Origin: Cristatella mucedo
Taxonomy: Eukaryota; Bryozoa; Phylactolaemata; Cristatellidae
Assembly (NCBI GenBank): GCA_009760855.2
Contig: WPIO01000126.1
Span: 250,001 to 314,000 of the forward strand
DNA: 64,000 bases
Direction of reading: 5' to 3'
Shown here: positions 31,694-43,278 of the stretch, piece after piece
Layout: each line of letters opens with the position of its first letter
Position numbering within the stretch: position 1 is the first letter of the stretch
The notes under the pieces: model-generated
Databases searched by the model: none
Told to the model about the DNA's origin: nothing
Seen by the model: only the letters and a program-made list of their open reading frames with translations
Position numbers and translations under genes: made by a program

Positions 31694-31855
31694 CTTAGCT
31701 GATTTAAAACCTTATTTATACATCGGCAGAAAAGCCTTAACGGCTGTCAATGCCAATTGAAGTGGGCAATAAAGGATCGCTCACTGCAGGACTCAAACCC
31801 ATGCCACGATATGGGTCGTGAACAACGAGTACCTTATGCCAGTGATAAGACCCAG
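31694..31855 (-). mobile_element. SINE-B copy
   Basis: Minus-strand member of a second tRNA-derived SINE family. Read in plus order it starts with the reversed 3' body (gctgatttaaaaccttattt, cggcagaaaagcc) and ends with the reversed tRNA-like head (actcaaaccc for the B-box). Related copies: 39,723-39,880, 45,560-45,705 and 59,884-60,055. Confidence 0.65.
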
Positions 31856-31912
31856 CGAAGCAAGCTGTAAGACAGACAGAGAATCTTATATCGATTCCAT
31901 GCTTGCTTTATA

Positions 31913-31983
31913 GTAATAATACATTTGTATAGAAACCTCGGAGAACTGAATCTCTTTCAAGGCACTTTTTAGATGCTGCATAA
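31913..31983 (-). mobile_element. LINE-A 3' tail fragment
   Basis: taataatacatttgtatag followed by a decayed hairpin (cggagaactgaatctctttc, ggcactt) is a reversed LINE-A 3' end with the 'TATACAAATG' type of tail also found in SINE-A. It lies immediately left of a second LINE-A tail. Confidence 0.6.
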
Positions 31984-32378
31984 TAATAAAAACAATAATA
32001 ATTGTAATACGTTTGATATAGCGCCCTCAGAGAACTCAGTCCCTTTCTAGGCACTTTACGTTTACTGCAAAGGAAGCACGATTGCTTGGTCAAATGGTTA
32101 GTGGTAGCACTCTCAATGACAACAAGCATAACATGGATAACAGTGAGTACCAGTCTTTTGGATAATACTAACTAAGGGCACGGTCTCCAAATGATTTGAG
32201 GTTCGTACGAGGCATAGGTAAACAGTTAGATTCCTAAAAGCGGGTGGTACTATGTTTAGCGCGGTGGGGCCGTCTGGGGCCATAAAATGAAGGGACCTAA
32301 AAGTGAGCGACAAAACATTGAAGTTGATTAGTTGCTTGATCGGTAGCCAGTTCCGGTCGGTGAGAAGTGGTGAGACGT
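31984..32378 (-). mobile_element. LINE-A copy L1, 3' end (left part of a nested stack)
   Basis: Reversed tail (taataataa...gtttgatatagcgccctc), hairpin and 3' UTR, then C-terminal ORF sequence, stopping at ...gtggcaac (32,378). The LINE consensus continues without loss at 33,678 (tgcaacgctcatgac), so everything between is a later insertion. Confidence 0.75.
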
Positions 32379-32941
32379 GGCAACATCCCGTCTTGACTTC
32401 TGTAACTCACTGCTTGCTGGCCTACCAGCATGTGAAATCAGGCGATTAAAGCTGGTGCAAAACTCCGCAGCTAGGCTTGTCTGTCGTGAGCGTCGCAGTT
32501 GCCACATCACACCACTTCTCGCCGACCTGCACTGGCTACCAGTCAAGCAACGGATCGACTTCAGGTTTTGTCGCTCACTTTTAGGTCACTTCATTCTTTG
32601 GCTCCAGCCTGTCTCTCAGATCTATACCCCATCAGGCCAAGCATCGTACCACCCGCTTTTCGGAATCCAACAGTTTACCAATACCTCGTACAACCCTCAA
32701 ATCCTTTGGAGACCGTGCATTTAGCTCGTATGCTCCCAAAGATTGGAACTCACTCCCGACTTGCGTCAGAACGTCTCCTGACTTGACCACATTTAAAAAG
32801 AACCTAAAAACACCTATTTGGGACAGCATTTAGTGGGTCCCTGTGATTCGTCCTTCGTGTGCTTATGCGTGCTGACACTGTGCATGCTACCACTAACCAC
32901 ACGTGCATGCTAACCCTGTGCATGTCACCCCTAACTATGCT
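32379..32941 (+). mobile_element. LINE-A copy L2, body (inserted in L1)
   Basis: Plus-strand C-terminal ORF (TSRLDFCNSLLAGLPACEIR, ITPLLADLHWLPVKQRIDF; frame starting 32,377) and 3' UTR to cacccctaactatg. It breaks off at about 32,941 and its 3' end is found at 33,546-33,677. Confidence 0.75.
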
Positions 32942-33545
32942 AATAATAATAATAATGATTCACTTGATAAAGCGCCCTCAGAGAACTTAATCTCTCTCTA
33001 GGCGCTTTACATTTGCTGTAAAGTGAAATGCAATTGAATGGTAAGTAAAATCATGCTTGAAAAAAATAAACGAAATGAATAATATGGTTAGGGGTGACAT
33101 GCACACGGTCAGCATGCAAATGTGGTTAGTGGCAGCATGCACAGTGTCAGCACGCATAAGCACGTGAAGGACGAATCACAGGGACCCACTAAAGGCTGTC
33201 CTAAATAGGTGTGTTTTTAGGTTCCTTTTAAATGTGGTCAGGTCGGGGGATGTTCTGACGCAGGTCGGGAGGGAGTTCCAGGCTTTGGGAGCATACGAAC
33301 TAAATGCACGGTCTCCAAAGGATTTGAGGTTTGTATGAGGTATTTCTAGACTGTTGGATTCCGAAAAGCGGGTGGTACGATGCTTAGCCTGATGGGGTAG
33401 TATATCTGACAGATAGGCTGGAGCCATAGAATGAAGGGACCTAAAAGTGAGGGACAAAACCTTGAAGTCAATCCGTTGCTTGACTGGTAGCCAGTGCAGG
33501 TCGGCGAGAAGTGGAGTAATGTAGCAAGTGCGACGCTCACTATTC
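32942..33545 (-). mobile_element. LINE-A copy L3 (inserted in L2)
   Basis: A 5'-truncated minus-strand copy with an intact reversed tail, (AAT)n, hairpin (gataaagcgccc ... aggcgctttac), 3' UTR and C-terminal frame 33,547-33,176 including LLADLHWLPVKQRIDFKVL and LPTCVRTSPDLTTFKRNL. It splits L2. The sequence ACTAT occurs at both junctions as a possible short target duplication. It is the least degraded C-terminus of the family here. Confidence 0.8.
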
Positions 33546-33677
33546 ATGTTGTTTATAAAGCATGATATTACTCACCATTCAATCGCGTTTCCCTTTGCAG
33601 CAAATGTAAAGCACCTAGAAAGAGATTGAGCTCTCTGAGGGGGCTTTATCAAGTGCATTGTTATTATTATTATTAAC
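33546..33677 (+). mobile_element. LINE-A copy L2, 3' end
   Basis: Begins tattcatgttgttt, the bases that follow cacccctaac(c/t)atg in other LINE-A copies, and runs through the hairpin (gtaaagcacctag ... gggggcttt) to (ATT)n. It is therefore the missing end of L2 rather than an independent insertion. Confidence 0.75.
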
Positions 33678-36620
33678 TGCAACGCTCATGACAGACAAGC
33701 CTAGCCTCAGAGTTTTGCACCAGCTGTAAGCTCCTGATTGCACAGGCCAGTAGACCTGCAAGCAGTGAGTTACAGAAGTCAAGACAGGATGTCATAAATG
33801 CATGGGCCAATTTTGACGTGGTATATCTGTCTAAATAAGCCCGAGTTTTAGCAATATTATGTTGCTGAAATAGGCAGACTTGATTGTACAGTTGATATGG
33901 TCGTCTAATGAAAGGTCACTTTGGAACATGACACCTAGATTTTGCGAAGATTTAACAGGAGATAGGCTGACAGAGCCGATTTTGAGCGTTCGCCTTTTCA
34001 AGTTCTGAATCACACTTGGTCTTCCCATAACTAGTAAGTTGGTTCTATTATCACTCAATTTAAGAAAGTTTAATGCCATCCATGAGCGCATGTCATTAAT
34101 ACATGCCACAAGGGAGTTGAGAGAATTCGACGTGCTGGAAGGATTCTAGGGATAAAAGCAAAGCTGTAGCTGAGAGTCATCTGCATATAAGTGCAAGTCT
34201 AGATTGTGCCTAATAATCACATCGGCAAGAGGGAGATTACATACCGTGAAAAGAACGCGACCAAGCCCAGAACACTGAGGTGCACCATACTTCAGTGGCT
34301 CCTCGGATGATCTTTCTTTGTCCATTTACATCTGTACTCGGAAGTCTTCCACTGAGATAGGACCTGAACCATTTCAATGCAGTGCCAGCGATGCCCATGC
34401 GAGATGTGAGGCGCTTAAGAAAGACTTGGTGATCGATAGTATCGAAAGCTGCCGAAAGATCGAGCAAAACAAGCAGAGATACTCTGCCCATGTCTGCATT
34501 CCTAGGTAGGTCATTGCACACCCTAATCAATACTGATTATGTGGAGTGATATGCTCTAAAGCCAGACTGCAACTTACAAACTTTGAAGTTGCAATATATG
34601 AGTTCAGCTGATTTGCCACGACTCAATCCACTATCTTTAATAGAAAAGATAGAAGGGAGACTGGGCGGAAGTTTCTCAAGTTCTCTTGGTCTAGTGTTGC
34701 TTTCTTGAGTAATGGATTGACTACAGCCTGTTTGAAAGCCGCTGGGACATGACCTGAGATTAACGACCTATTTATAATGTTAGATATGCATGGCAGCAGC
34801 AGATCAATGCTTGGTAGAAGCAGGAGTGTGGGAATAGGGTCCAAATGACTTGTTGTCTTCTTTGATTTAGATATATATACTTTAGGACGAGGTCACTAGT
34901 GACCTCTTTGAATGTAGACAGTGGGGTAGTGCATGGAATTGAGGGACAGGATTCAAAGGGGTGCTGCCATCTTACGGATGGACTCCCTGATCATGTCTAT
35001 CTTGTTGACCAAAAAGCGAAGGAAGCGATCGGCTAAATCATTACATAGATCACTTCTAAGGAGCTAACCTGGGAGCGGTTAAGGAGACGGTTGATCATTG
35101 AAATCAGCGTTTTTGGATTGTGCATCAGTGATTCAACAATATTTTTTTATAGAAGCTAGACTTGGCCTTTGATAGGATCGTTTGGTACGATCTACAGTAG
35201 TCCTCGTATGCCTGTCGATGACAGTCAGTCCTGATTTGTGTACGCTTTTTCAAGCTCGCGCTTAGTAGACCTAGCTAGTTTAATGTCTGTGGTAAACCTT
35301 AGGCCTTCTGGGCGAGGGCGCACAGTGCGCTTAGTCAGAGGTGCAAACTCGTCGAGCGTGTCAGCAAGTGTCGTGTTGTAGCAATCTACCACCGATGACA
35401 GGTCGGATGGTGAATTGAGCAGCAGAGGCGAAGCAGATATTCTCACACGGACGGCATCGATGTCAAGGGTCTTGAGGTTTCATGATTCGCAAGTGATTTT
35501 ACATGAGAAGGAGGAGGGCACACATTGTACACTGAGTGAGATCTGCATGTGGTCAGATAAGCAGAATTTGGTAACAATTGGTGATGACAAACTGCAGTTG
35601 TATAAGATCATTTGGTCGAGTGTGTGACCCTTGATGTGAGTAGGGCCATGCACATGAGCCACAAGAGACAATGAGTCAGTCAGTGTACAAAATAATTCAG
35701 TGTTGAATGCGTCAGATAAGCCATGCAAATTAATGTTGAAATAGCCCGTAATGAGGAAAGATCGATTTCTTCAACGCAGAATCTAAATGAGATCAGAGAA
35801 ACCTGAGATAAATGAGGTCTTGGTACCTGGTAGGCGATATACTACTGCCACCATAAGTAACTTGCTGTCGGGCGAAATCAAAACAATAGACCCGAAAGAC
35901 TTCTTCGAGAATACTGCAAGCGGCTTGAAGTCCAAGCTCCAGAGTGTGATAATAACGACGCCACCTTCAGTTTTGATTAATCTAGGGGTGTGAAAAAAGA
36001 GAAACGAGTCGGGTTTGCGTCTTTAATTGTCGGGCAGTTTTACAAATTTTAGCCAAGTTTCAATCAAGGCGAGCAGGTAGATACCGTTTTCAGTAATAAG
36101 GTCGTTTATTACTAGGGTTTTATTGCAAATTGAGTGAGGATTCCAAAGACATGCATTTCGTTGGGCCGCTGGAGTTATAACAGACCTGATAACCAATAAG
36201 TTAGAGAGATTCACAGTAACGCTTGAGGTAGAATGCGCTGGGCGGCTCGAGAAAAAGCTAGGAATACCGAATGACTGGGTACTCGGCTCGCAGCTCCTGC
36301 TAAACTAGGGGCGTCTCAGCTCGAGTTACGGCCCCAGCGGTGGCTCCGGGACACTTTTCTTTTGTTAATGCATAATTCCCGAATCTTAGCAATAGCAATA
36401 ACGTCTAGGAATGCATTTGAACTGCGATAACGACGCGATAATAGGTACGCACGACCATAACTAATATGCAGGTTACTAGCCGCCGAAGTACCTGACGCAT
36501 TGCAGACCCAGCAGCCCGAAGTGATTAGCGTTTAGATGTCCATAGGTACGTAATTTCTTACGCGAAGCAGTCAAGTAACAAACAGATAAGCTTTAAACAG
36601 GTATAGAAAGTATTACGACA
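33678..36620 (-). mobile_element. LINE-A copy L1, ORF2 and 5' region
   Basis: Minus-strand order from 36,214 downward: APE endonuclease start (RNACLWNPHSICNKTLVIND, then LLALIETWL), endonuclease body (35,728-35,446), linker (35,446-35,225), reverse transcriptase (34,844-34,237, with VSLLVLLDLSAAFDTIDHQV and WFRSYLSGRLPS), post-RT region (34,109-33,831) and the junction to L1's 3' end. Stops and frameshifts are present, but it is one of the most complete copies in the window. The 5' limit near 36,620 is approximate. Confidence 0.8.
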
Positions 36621-36639
36621 CAATGTAATGGTAACATCT

Positions 36640-39430
36640 GCAAGCAGCCGGCATAGTGTAAGCAGATGCATGCACACGTAGAACGAATCACAAAGACTCG
36701 TCGAATAGTATAATGTATAGGTGCATTTAAGCTTCTTTTTTCAAATGTAGTCAAGTCAAGGGACGTTGTCGCGTGGGTCGGTAGTGAGTTTCTGGCTTTG
36801 GGAGCATAAGAACTAAAGGCACGGTCTCCAATAGCTTTGAGGTTCGCACGAGGTACGAGACTAAGCGAGTCTGCGAGTCTGAACTGCGGCTTGGACGATT
36901 CTTCGCCATATTTGGTGAGAGAATAGTTCTGATGAGTAGACTGGAGCCAGAGAGTGGAGGGACCTAAAAGTAAGTGACAGAACCTTGAAGTCCATACGCT
37001 GCTTCCTTGGGAGCCAGTTCAGGTCGAGAAGTGATTTAATGTGGTAACTGCGACGTTTACAACAGACAAGCTTAGCGACAGAGTTTTACACCAACCGTAA
37101 GTGCCTGCTTGCACATGCCGGTAGGCCAGCAAGCAGTGAGTGACAGAAGTCAAGTCGGGATGTCACAAATGCATGGGCCAATTTGGATTTGTTATCCCTG
37201 TCTAAGCAAGCCCGAATTTTGGGAATGTTTTCTAGCTGAAAGTAGGCAGCCTTGACTGTGGAGCTGATATGGTCGTCTACAGGACCCCAGATTACATGCA
37301 GATTCAACGGCAGATATGCTGGCGGAGCCGATTTTGAGCGTTAGGTTTTCCAACTTCTGAATCACGCTTGGTTTGCCTGTAACTAGTTAGTTGGTTTTGT
37401 CTTCATTCAGTTAAGAGAGCTTGCTGCCATCCATGTGCGGATTGTTATCAATACATGCCGCAAGGCAGCGTAGAGAACTCGATCACATCAGCAGGACGGA
37501 GAGTGTAAGCGGTGAGAAAACCGCACCACGCGAAGTGCCCCGAGGTGCCCCGTTCTTGAGTGGTTCTTCGGACAATCTTTGTCCGCTCACATCAATACTC
37601 TGGAGTCATAATGATGATGCTAATAGATTTGACATACCGCCGCCAGAGAACTCGGTCAGTTTCTAGGCACTTAGCATTTGCTAGTCCCGCTGAGACAGGG
37701 CTTGAATTGATGCGTTGCAGCGCCAGCGATGCCCAGGCGAGAATCGAGACGCTAGAGAAGAACTTTGCAATCGAATGCTTCCGAAAAATCAAGCAGAACA
37801 AGCAGAGAGACTGTATCCAAGTTTGCAATCCCGAGAAGGTCTCTATACACCCGGAACAATGCCGACTCTATGGAATAACTAGCACTAAACCCAGACTGGA
37901 ACTTACTAGTTTTGAGATCTCAACATAATACTTCAGTTGGTTTGCCATATCTCGTTCTTGTATCTGTGATAGGAATGGGAGAAGGCTGACTGGACGGAAG
38001 CTGCTCAAGTCCTCTTGGTCAAGCGTTGCTTTCGTAATTAGTGGCCTAACAACAGCCTTTCTGACAGGTGCAGGGACGTTTCTGAGGCTACGGATATATT
38101 GTTTATCTTAGTTATGCAATGGCCACAGCAGATCTAAGCATCGTAGAAATAGGAAAATGGGAATAGGGTCTAGAGGGCTAGCAGTCTTCTTTGACCGGGA
38201 GATAAATTTCAGGATAAGGTCACTCAAAGCCTCCTTGAATGTAGACATCGAGGAAGTGCAGGGAGTTGATGGGCGGGAGTCCGGCGTTGATTCAATCGAA
38301 GGACTTGAGTCCAGAAGGGATGCCAGAACCGTAGGGATGCACTCTCTGATCGTTCCTATCTTGCTGACAAAAAAGCTAGAGAAGCGATAGCTTAGGTCGC
38401 CACAAGAATCACTTAGTAAGGAGCCACCCTGGAAACGCTTATAAGATGGTTAATTTTAGACATCAGCATTTTTGGATTGTGCATCTGCGATCCAACAATT
38501 GTTTTTGTAGACGCTAGATTTGGCCTGTGCTGGAATCGACTGGTATGATTTAGGGTAGTATTCGTGTGCTTGAAGATGGACATTTAACCCTGATCTTGTG
38601 TAAGCTTTCTCAAGCTTTCGCTTACTAGACCTAGCTAGTTGAATGTCGGTGATAAACCATAGGCCGTCTGTTCGAGGACGCACAGTGCGCTTAGTCAGTG
38701 GTGCAAACTCGTTGAGCACGTCAGAAAGTGTCGTGTTGTAGCATTTTACCAACGATGATAGGTCGGAAGGGGGCTTTTAAATGCAGAGGAGGGCACATCC
38801 TGTAGATTGAACGAGATCGGCATATGATCAGATGAGCAGGATTTGATAATAATAGGGAATGAGAGCATACACATGTGGGGAGACTATTTGATCAAATGTG
38901 CGACCCTTGTTGGGACTGGGGTCACGGACATGGGCCACAAGAGAAGAAGAGTCAGTCACTGCAAAAAATTCAGCATATAAGACGTAAGTTAAGTCATCAA
39001 AAGGAATGCTGAAATCGCCCATAACGAGGAAAGATTGATTTCTGGCACACAGTATTAAAATGAGATCAGATAAATCTGTGACAAAGGAGGACTTTGCACC
39101 TGGTGAGCGATAGATTTTGCCACTTAAAAAAGAGATTCGAAAGACTACTTCAAGGGGACTGCAAACGGTTTGTAACAGAGGGAGGAGCGGGCGAAAATGG
39201 TGACTCCTTTGGTTTTTATTGATCGAGGGATATGAAAGAGCGAGTAACCCGTCAGAGTAGCGTCAGTTATAGTCGGACTGTTAGTCGATTCCAGCCAGGT
39301 CCCGGTTAAAGCGAGCAGGTCGAGATCATTATCAATAACCATCTCGTGAATTATAAGCGGGTGTATTACACATTTAGCGAGCATTCCAAAAACAAGCATT
39401 AAGTTGGGCTGTTGGGGTAATAGTAGGCCT
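36640..39430 (-). mobile_element. LINE-A copy L4, nearly complete ORF2, tail missing
   Basis: Second long minus-strand copy directly behind L1: endonuclease start (39,399-39,145, LLALTGTWLESTN), endonuclease middle (39,022-38,828, VMGDFSIPFDDL-like), 38,752-38,456 linker, reverse transcriptase (about 38,170-37,590), C-terminal region (37,307-37,086, SRLDFCHSLLAGLPACA) and 3' UTR to 36,640. No hairpin tail follows, so the 3' end is lost. It is interrupted by a small LINE tail at 37,605-37,688. Confidence 0.75.
37605..37688 (-). mobile_element. LINE-A tail fragment nested in L4
   Basis: ataatgatgatgctaatagatttgac followed by a decayed hairpin (cgccagagaactcggtcag, ggcactta) splits the L4 reverse transcriptase. 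AGTC is repeated at both borders (left ggAGTC, right ctAGTC), a possible short target duplication. Confidence 0.65.
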
Positions 39431-39469
39431 GATGACCACTAAATTGACGACTGATTAGAAACAAGTGAG

Positions 39470-39570
39470 TCTCAGACAGAAGTGGTATGATGCGACGCCT
39501 GCGCCGTTGACGACAGACCAGACAAGCTGCTGAGTTTTACATCAGTTGCGTACAATTTAAAGGAACTAGT
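39470..39570 (-). mobile_element. Small LINE-A fragment (post-RT region)
   Basis: gtggtatgatgcgacgcctg ... cagacaagctgctgagtttt matches the minus-strand LINE-A C-terminal region (compare 33,678-33,720). Highly diverged. Confidence 0.45.
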
Positions 39571-39722
39571 TGGTGTCCTGAATAAAGGGAATTTACAGTA
39601 ATGTAGACACGATTGTAACCAACGTGAGAACTAGTTTTGCAGCTTGACTTAAATTAAATTGGTGGGAGTAAGGCTCCTCATTTGATGCTAGTATTGTATA
39701 GTGGTGAAAATTAGTGAAAGGG

Positions 39723-39880
39723 TCGTGATAGCCCAGGATGTACGATGCTCGCTGTTCGCGACCGAGACCCTGGGTTCGAGTTTTGCAGTGGACGATCCCT
39801 TATTGCCAATTGTTAGCAATGGTAATAGCCATGAAGTCTTTTCTGCCGCTATAAAAATAAGGCATACAAATCAGCTAATA
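39723..39880 (+). mobile_element. SINE-B copy
   Basis: tRNA-like head with A-box-like TAGCCCAGGATG and B-box-like GGGTTCGAGTT, followed by the family-specific body (caattgttagcaatggtaat, gtcttttctgccgctata) and an AT-rich end (aatcagctaatatt). Same family as 59,884-60,055. Confidence 0.7.
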
Positions 39881-41309
39881 TTCTTTTTATGTATTTCTAA
39901 TGAGGCTAATATTAATAGTTGCGATGCATTAATGCGTTGGACATCAATGCCATGCCTTCACTACTGCGCCTGGCGATCAACAATAAAGGTTGACGCGTCA
40001 AATAATTAACCGTTTAACGATTTTATGAGAAACAAAATTCGATTTCATTATGATCAGCCAGCGTGGTTGGGTTAAAAAAATAATTTTTGAAAAATATTAC
40101 TATATTTTTGATAAAAAACAGACTTTTGGTCAAAGTTGTATCTGCAGTCATCTGCAAAATAAGTAAACATCAAATTTATTATTGTGCTGATCGTAAAAGT
40201 GAAGTTTATTGCTTATAACTGCCTCTTTCAACACTTTTTAGTCATAAGAAATTGCGAAATAATCTTTAAAATTAACCAGGGATAAATTTAAATTCACAAA
40301 CTGGCTAGACATATTTTACACATTCAACATTGTTCCTATCTTTAATTGCCTATTCTAATAGACAGTTTAAGATAACAAAAAAAAAATGTTGACTACTTTG
40401 CCCGTGTTCACTATCTTTTGTTTCATTTGCAGTGCAGGGAACTCAAATGAATATGAAGAAAGTAAATTATTTGCTAGAACCATTTGTGGTTGACTGCGTA
40501 GTGATGAGGAGCTTGGGTAGATGGCAGGGTGGAAGCGAGCTCCAAAGGCGCTGAATTTATCCATAGCAACCAGGAGCAGCATCTCAAGAAGTTTGGAGAT
40601 GCACGGTTTTCGTCTACAAGTATTTGGCAGGCAGCGAGTCGTTTTTCATACCGTTTTCATACCGCTTCATATCATTTTTCAGTTGTTTCTCACGCATGAC
40701 AGCAGCGCTAGAGCAGATTTCATGCACGAGTGCGAGTTTAATTGCTGAAAGCCGATGTCTTCAGTACTCGAGTGGCTTTGTGTTTGCAAGAAAGTGGGAG
40801 AGCGATGACGTTTTAAGCTAGTACTGGGATTATGCAATCATCATTGATCTCCGACCTCTAGCGGAATGACATATTCCATTAATGGTTCAGCTGTTAACAA
40901 AGATGCGAATTTTTTATGAGAATTTGCAGCGTATACATGTTTCCAAGCATCGCTTATTCCTGTAATAATATGAGCCCAACGAGCGGGATGAGAGACGCTT
41001 CCCGATAAGGCGCAGCCGCACTTGGCATGACATTCATTCAACCAGTAAGGCCAAGGTCATCCCAATTCCTCATACTTAAATCCGGCGGCAATAGCGCCCA
41101 TCCCAAACCTAATAGTACGCAGAACCGCTTCCGATTGTTTGTTGGTCAGTCAGAAATATGTTCGTACTTTTAGGACAAACTTGCGATTTCTCATTTACGT
41201 ACATCACGCTTTGCTTCGCAAGCACACATTCCTTATCCTCAGCTTGCAAGAGTTGTGACAGTCATCGCCGTTGGGTCACTGAGTGAGCGCCGACAATGCG
41301 AGGTTTTGC
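39881..41309. other. Intergenic DNA, nothing recognised
   Basis: AT-rich to about 40,450, then of average composition. Frames of 60-102 codons exist on both strands without domains. No match to the repeats described elsewhere in the window was noticed. Confidence 0.4.
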
Positions 41310-41452
41310 CGAGTCGGCTTCCCCCAGTGGGTAAGGTGCTCGCCCCGACCAAGGTGTGGCCGAGGTCGTGGGCTCGTGCCCTGCGGAATATGTGAAGCGC
41401 CCTAATAGAGACTGGGTTCTCTGATGGCGCTATACACATGTATTATATTTTT
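41310..41452 (+). mobile_element. SINE-A copy
   Basis: Head with cccccagtgggtaaggtgct and B-box-like gggctcgtgccc, tail GAAGCGCC ... GGCGCTATACACATGTATT. It aligns along its length with the SINE-A at 26,270 and shares the LINE-like hairpin end. Confidence 0.7.
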
Positions 41453-43019
41453 TATATTTATATTTTTTGAGCAGCGCTTAGCATGGCCGCACCCAGCGAC
41501 GCGACAGCGATGAGAAGTTTGGTGAGCAGACATTTTTTGAGTAGCAAAATAAACGCAGGGTTTCTCGTATCGTTATTGTGAACTCATCACGTTGAGGAGA
41601 CGCTGCCTTCGTCGTTTATTTGCCGTAAAGTCCTCTGCTTGTGTAGTACTACTGTAGTGTTACTGTCAGTGCTACTGTTATTATACTGTAGACGCGCTGA
41701 TTAGGCTGCGCGGGAAAATTCCGAGTCCGTTAGGTACCTACTACGACTACTGCCACGCAGCTTGAAGCCAGTCGTAACAGGTCAACTTTATTTGGATGCA
41801 ATATAAGGCCTCAAGTCGCAGTTGATCAGTGATCTGCGTCATCTCGCTAGCAGTCCAAAGAATGCTCATAATAAAGGAACCTGTCTTTATACTACTCAAT
41901 TGAGATGTAGAAACTCATAAGACAGATCGGAATTACCGCAATTCACATAACGCTAGTCGGAATTAGCGAATAGCCAACGGGAGAGGTTGCCACGAATTTC
42001 CGATAGGCAAGGGTAGCTTAAAGCTTAGGTTGGAGCTCTTTCTCTATCGCGCTATTGAGCCATGGCGCAGGTGGCGCTTAGTCGCTGGATGAGAGTTTGC
42101 ATCGCGCCTTGCGTCAAGGTATTCCCAAAAAAGAAACGGGCGTCACCTTATATGTCAGACTTCGGTTGGCGAAGGCCGGCTGGGTTGACTGCTCGCGACG
42201 GGGGACAGAGCTCGTACGGACGAACATTTTTGCTTCGTAAGAAGTGCTCTTGCATTGCTTCCTTACCTCAGACGCATTAAAATCGTGCCTCGTTTATACA
42301 GTGGCCCAAAGGCTTTTACGAAAGTCCAGAAAACGCAGCTACGCACTTTCCATATATCGCACTATGAACCCAATAATCTTGGACTCGATCTAGCCATTGC
42401 TTAGACGCCAGTCCAAGATCCTGTCGGAATTCGGAAGCTGCGATCCAAGTATATCTGCTGCATTGAGAACTGAACGAAGCCGAGATGGCGGTGATGTGAG
42501 CTCGTAAAATGCAGGCAGCGTACGGACGTAGTACGACACTTCTTTTTCGTCGCGAAAGCTCATTCTACCTCCAACATGCGGCAGCAGCTCCTGTTCTTTG
42601 CCTCGACCTGAGTAGCTTGCATCTACCGAGTCGCGTTAAAAAAGGTTTCGGGGCCGTAAGCGTGACAGCGGAACTTGGCAAGGATGTGCTGATAAGGAGG
42701 ACATCGATTGTATCGAGCGTCGGGGCATGGTGTGTGTGGTATGACGAGTCATCGCCGCCACAAGGCTGGGATTTATCCACCCACAGTTTGATCAAACGTT
42801 CAAATAACAAAAACCAATAAGCTTTCACTCCGGTTCAGCCGCTCATAGGCTCATTGCCAGCCAACTAGCGATGCTGCTGCTGCTGATAATGTGCGGCTCT
42901 GCTTTCACACGCGAAGGGAGCTACAACGACGGAACTCGGCACTTCGCGGCGGCGGCGGCAGGGGATGGGGCGAGGAGATGGGTTCGAAGGAAGAGGTCAA
43001 TGCGGCTACGCTGAACGTT
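41453..43019. other. Region downstream of the minus-strand ferritin, nothing recognised
   Basis: Several short open frames on both strands (for example 42,062-42,280 and 42,509-42,820) without recognisable domains. Its right edge may include the 3' UTR and termination region of the minus-strand ferritin. Confidence 0.35.
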
Positions 43020-43025
43020 TTTATT
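43020..43025 (-). terminator. Candidate polyadenylation signal of the minus-strand ferritin
   Basis: AATAAA on the minus strand, about 250 bp beyond the stop codon at 43,279. It is the first such hexamer I found downstream. Not supported by anything else. Confidence 0.4.
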
Positions 43026-43278
43026 AGGCCGGACGAATCGAGGCGACGCGATGATGAGCATGCGAACGCGCAGCGGCGCCAGCCACCGACCCGCGCGGCG
43101 CGAGCGCTTTCGCAAATGACTGCTACTACTACCCCAACGAGCAGGCGACAATGCTCGCTGTCGGTACATTGGTCCTAATCCGTTGATCATTTCAAACTAA
43201 CGACTTACAATGGTGGCTCTACAGTAACGGTGAGTCGCCTGGCGCCCGGCAGCCTCGCGATTCGTCTCCCTAGGTCGC

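Noticed and set aside
32130-32740. Twin-priming 5' inversion of a single LINE
   Set aside because: The plus-strand arm repeats the same 3' region as the minus-strand arm and has its own tail at 33,546-33,677, so two separate copies are present.
33529-33688. Independent tiny plus-strand LINE insertion with an 11-bp target duplication (TGCRACGCTCA)
   Set aside because: The plus-strand piece at 33,546 is the exact continuation of L2 at 32,941, and L1 is continuous from 32,378 to 33,678. The 11-bp match is explained by L3 being truncated within the same LINE region.
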